A stretch of 64,000 bases of DNA from Streptomyces sp. DH41 (lineage in GTDB: Bacteria > Actinomycetota > Actinomycetes > Streptomycetales > Streptomycetaceae): assembly GCF_029813785.1 (NCBI RefSeq), contig NZ_JARVKY010000021.1, positions 62,001-126,000 of the forward strand, read 5' to 3'. Position 1 is the stretch's first letter; every line of letters begins with the position of its first letter. The notes under the pieces were generated by a model, which was given only the letters and a program-made list of their open reading frames with translations, was not told where the DNA came from and did not search any database. Below are positions 61,281 to 64,000 of this stretch, in pieces. The position numbers and the translations under genes are program-made.

Positions 61281-63455
61281 ATGGAACGCATGGAGCACAC
61301 GAGTAACGCGGATCTCCGGACAGCGGCCGACACGGTCCTCGCCCGCCTCGTCGGGGACGCCTCCGGCACCGCACGCCTGCGCGAGGACCAGTGGCGGGCG
61401 ATCGAGGCGCTGGTCGCCGAGCGGCGCCGGGCCCTCGTCGTCCAGCGCACCGGGTGGGGCAAGTCCGCGGTCTACTTCGTGGCGACCGCGCTGCTGCGTG
61501 ACCGCGGCGCCGGGCCCACGGTGATCGTCTCCCCGCTGCTCGCGCTCATGCGCAACCAGGTCGAGGCCGCGGCCCGGGCAGGCATCCGCGCCCGGACCAT
61601 CAACTCCTCCAACACCGAGGAGTGGGACTCGGTCCAGGACGAGATCGCCGCCGGCGAGGTCGACGTGCTCCTGGTGAGTCCCGAGCGGCTCAACAACCCG
61701 GACTTCCGCGATCAGGTGCTGCCCAAGCTCTCCGCCGCGACCGGTCTGCTCGTGGTGGACGAGGCCCACTGCATCTCCGACTGGGGCCATGACTTCCGAC
61801 CGGACTACCGGCGGCTGCGTACGATGCTCACCGATCTCCCGCCCGGCGTGCCGGTCCTGGCGACCACCGCCACCGCCAACGCGCGCGTGACCGCCGACGT
61901 GGCGGAGCAGCTCGGCACCGGCGGCACGTCGGACGCGCTGGTGCTGCGCGGCCCGCTGGACCGGGAGAGCCTCAGTCTGGGTGTGCTGCGACTGTCCGAC
62001 GCCGCGCACCGGATGGCCTGGCTCGCCGACCACCTCCACGAGCTGCCGGGCTCCGGGATCATCTACACCCTCACCGTGGCCGCCGCCGAGGAGGTCACCG
62101 CCTTCCTGCGGCAGCGCGGCCACACCGTCGCCTCCTACACCGGCAAGACCGAGAACGCCGACCGGCAGCAGGCCGAGGACGACCTGCTCGCCAACCGGGT
62201 CAAGGCACTGGTCGCCACGTCGGCGCTGGGCATGGGATTCGACAAGCCCGACCTGGGTTTCGTGGTGCATCTGGGTTCGCCCTCCTCCCCGATCGCGTAC
62301 TACCAGCAGGTCGGTCGTGCCGGGCGTGGTGTCGAGCACGCGGAGGTGCTCCTGCTGCCGGGGAAGGAGGACGAGGCGATCTGGGAGTACTTCGCCTCGT
62401 TGGCCTTCCCGTCGGAGGACCTGGTGCGCCGCACGCTCGACATCCTCGCGCGGGCGGAACGCCCCTTGTCGCTGCCCGCGCTGGAGCCCCTGGTGGAGCT
62501 GCGCCGTTCCCGCCTGGAGACCATGCTCAAGGTTCTCGACGTGGACGGCGCGGTCAAGCGGGTCAAGGGAGGCTGGATCGCGACCGGGCAACCGTGGGCG
62601 TATGACGCGCAGCGGTACGACTGGGTGGCGCGGCAACGCAGAACCGAACAGCAGGCGATGCGCGACTACGCCTCGACGTCGGGTTGCCGGATGGAGTTCC
62701 TGCAACGCCAGCTGGACGACGAGGGGGCCAAACCCTGCGGCCACTGTGACAACTGCGCGGGCCCGCGCTTCACCGCGGACACCTCCCCCGCCGCTCTCGA
62801 CGCCGCACGGGTCGACCTCGGTAGGGCAGGCGTCGAAGTGGAGCCCCGCCGCATGTGGCCGACCGGGCTTCCCGCGATCGGCGTCGACCTGAAGGGACGC
62901 ATCCCGCCCGGTGAACAGGCCGGGCCCGGGCGGGCGTTGGGACGCCTGTCCGACATCGGCTGGGGCAACCGGCTGCGACCGATGCTCTCGGCTCAGGCGC
63001 CGGACGGCCCGGTACCGGACGATGTCGCGAAGGCCGTCGTCACGGTGCTGGCCGACTGGGCGAAGGGGCCCGGCGGCTGGGCCTCGGGAGCGGCCGACGG
63101 CGGGCCGCGTCCCGCCGGAGTGGTGACCGTGGCCTCGCGCACCCGGCCCCAACTGGTCCACTCCCTCGGCGCACGCATCGCCGAGGTCGGCAGGCTGCCG
63201 CTGCTCGGTTCGGTCGAGTACACGGGTGAGGCGCCCAGCGCGTCGCGCAGCAACAGCGCGCAGCGGCTCAAGGCACTCGACGGCGCGCTGACGGTGCCGC
63301 CCTCCCTCGCCGCCACACTCACCGGTCTCCAGGGCCCGGTCCTTCTCGTGGACGACTGCACCGAGACCGGCTGGACCCTCGCGGTGGCGGCCCGGCTGCT
63401 CCGCCGCGCGGGTGCGCAGGGAGTGTTGCCCATGGTCCTGGCCGTGCAGGGGTGA
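61281..63455 (+). CDS. RecQ-type DNA helicase with phosphoribosyltransferase-like C-terminus
   Basis: A 724-aa helicase. SF2 motifs are RTGWGKS (I), SPLLALMRNQ (Ia), VVDEAHCISDWGHDFRP (II and RecQ aromatic loop), ATTATAN (III), ATSALGMGFDKPD (V) and QQVGRAGRG (VI). A RecQ zinc region follows (CGHCDNC near residue 490). The C-terminal ~130 residues contain the PRPP-loop signature LLVDDCTETGWTL near 693, so a phosphoribosyltransferase-like domain is fused to it. It unwinds 3'-tailed DNA in repair or recombination, but the appended domain is unexplained. The start is the ATG of ATGGAACGC; an ATG three codons later (MEHTSNAD) is equally possible. Confidence 0.9.
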   Translation: MERMEHTSNADLRTAADTVLARLVGDASGTARLREDQWRAIEALVAERRRALVVQRTGWGKSAVYFVATALLRDRGAGPTVIVSPLLALMRNQVEAAARAGIRARTINSSNTEEWDSVQDEIAAGEVDVLLVSPERLNNPDFRDQVLPKLSAATGLLVVDEAHCISDWGHDFRPDYRRLRTMLTDLPPGVPVLATTATANARVTADVAEQLGTGGTSDALVLRGPLDRESLSLGVLRLSDAAHRMAWLADHLHELPGSGIIYTLTVAAAEEVTAFLRQRGHTVASYTGKTENADRQQAEDDLLANRVKALVATSALGMGFDKPDLGFVVHLGSPSSPIAYYQQVGRAGRGVEHAEVLLLPGKEDEAIWEYFASLAFPSEDLVRRTLDILARAERPLSLPALEPLVELRRSRLETMLKVLDVDGAVKRVKGGWIATGQPWAYDAQRYDWVARQRRTEQQAMRDYASTSGCRMEFLQRQLDDEGAKPCGHCDNCAGPRFTADTSPAALDAARVDLGRAGVEVEPRRMWPTGLPAIGVDLKGRIPPGEQAGPGRALGRLSDIGWGNRLRPMLSAQAPDGPVPDDVAKAVVTVLADWAKGPGGWASGAADGGPRPAGVVTVASRTRPQLVHSLGARIAEVGRLPLLGSVEYTGEAPSASRSNSAQRLKALDGALTVPPSLAATLTGLQGPVLLVDDCTETGWTLAVAARLLRRAGAQGVLPMVLAVQG

Positions 63456-63737
63456 TCGCCCGCCGCGGGCGCGCTTCGCGGTACCGGAGTCCCGCACGAC
63501 TGCGGGTGGCGCGCCCCGCGCGTCACCCGGCTGTGCTCTGGGTAGGGATATAGGACGCGCATCGCCCGATAACGGTCGTCGGCCTCAATTGCTCGTTGCC
63601 GCATTCAAGTTCGACAGGAAGAATTGAAATCCGCTCCCCGCACGGCTCGTCCGTGATCCGGCAGGGCTTCACTGCGGTGCGCGCTCCCCCGAATCCGACC
63701 CCGCCCGCAGTGTGGGCGCGTAGCCGAAGGGAGGAAC

Positions 63738-64000
63738 GTGACCTTCGGATTCGCTCCGTCCTCGGCGGCGTCGTTGTCGTCGTCCGCCGCTTCCGCCACT
63801 CGCATGCTCGAACCAGCGGAGTGGGCCGCCGCCGGGATTCCGCTGCTGCGCAATCCGCGGGAGGTCGTCAGCGGGCTGCACTCGCGGCACCGCCCGAGGC
63901 CGGCGACCGCGATCGTGGCCGTACTCGATCCCGACGAACGACTGTGCGCGAGCGCCTCGTTCAGCAGCCGCCGGGCCCCGGCCGACGGGTGGATGTTCCG
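63738..64000 (+). CDS. conserved Streptomyces protein of unknown function (3' end outside window)
   Basis: Only 87 codons are visible. A GTG follows GGGAGGAAC. The N-terminus is Ser/Ala-rich (about 22 residues), then the conserved segment EPAEWAAAGIPLLRNPREVVSGLHSRHRPRP, a beta strand (ATAIVAVLDPDERL) and SASFSSRRAPADGW. No domain is recognised; related Streptomyces proteins are cytosolic with a mixed alpha/beta fold. It follows the helicase by 280 bp, in a gap that shows an AT-rich candidate promoter near 63590. Confidence in the frame is high, in function nil. Confidence 0.8.
   Translation, partial: MTFGFAPSSAASLSSSAASATRMLEPAEWAAAGIPLLRNPREVVSGLHSRHRPRPATAIVAVLDPDERLCASASFSSRRAPADGWMF

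Overview
The window is chromosomal core DNA from a Streptomyces, or a very close relative. The base composition is very GC-rich with strong third-position GC, and GTG and TTG starts are common. The gene set and order match the hrdB arm of the Streptomyces chromosome: whiH, hrdB, a secreted trypsin-like protease, parE, parC, ptsH, sepH, hemH, cutRS, dut and kdpDE. The left third also keeps the order of the mycobacterial block Rv2690c-Rv2703, from the permease and CeoBC through the DUF3159, OB-fold, DUF3710, dut, DUF3093, DUF4193 and suhB genes to the principal sigma factor. I see no rRNA, tRNA, CRISPR, insertion sequence, prophage or biosynthetic cluster.

Left (1-12.4 kb): a potassium block. 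A KimA-like APC permease is divergent from two RCK (TrkA/CeoBC-type) proteins. Then come a membrane DUF3159 gene, an OB-fold protein and kdpDE, with no kdpFABC beside them. Next are DUF3710, dut and a hotdog thioesterase in an overlapping operon, a DUF3093 gene, a membrane-associated unknown and a DUF4193 zinc-ribbon protein.

Middle-left (12.7-31 kb): the CutRS envelope-stress two-component system, inositol monophosphatase and ferrochelatase, a transporter overlapping an aldonolactone oxidase-like flavoprotein, sepH (division), a sulfurtransferase, a VOC protein, tdk, a phosphodiesterase, DUF5998, a GNAT/acyl-CoA-synthetase fusion whose linker carries an expanded 24-bp repeat, and ptsH behind two DasR (dre) sites.

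Middle-right (31-47 kb): a FadR-type regulator, a secreted M23 peptidase under a ydaO-type c-di-AMP riboswitch, a paired active/inactive M16 peptidase operon, parC meeting a COG0523 GTPase tail to tail, two small conserved unknowns, an iron-box-controlled sucrase/ferredoxin-like gene with a probable leaderless start, a CitA/DcuS-type two-component system, and a sodium:solute symporter with its DUF485 partner.

Right (47-64 kb): parE, a small zinc-binding-like protein, a secreted trypsin-like protease, hrdB, whiH, a fused ABC protein with degenerate ATPase motifs, a Nudix/winged-helix regulator, a glycogen-debranching-like protein, a DUF4192 protein, a RecQ-type helicase carrying a phosphoribosyltransferase-like tail, and the start of a conserved unknown.

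Most of this is housekeeping DNA and I do not claim a wholly new system. The strongest leads are the KimA/RCK potassium arrangement, the iron box abutting a leaderless start, the self-regulating Nudix factor, the two DnaA boxes beside the helicase-phosphoribosyltransferase fusion, and the degenerate fused ABC protein. All similarity statements come from reading motifs; no database search was run.
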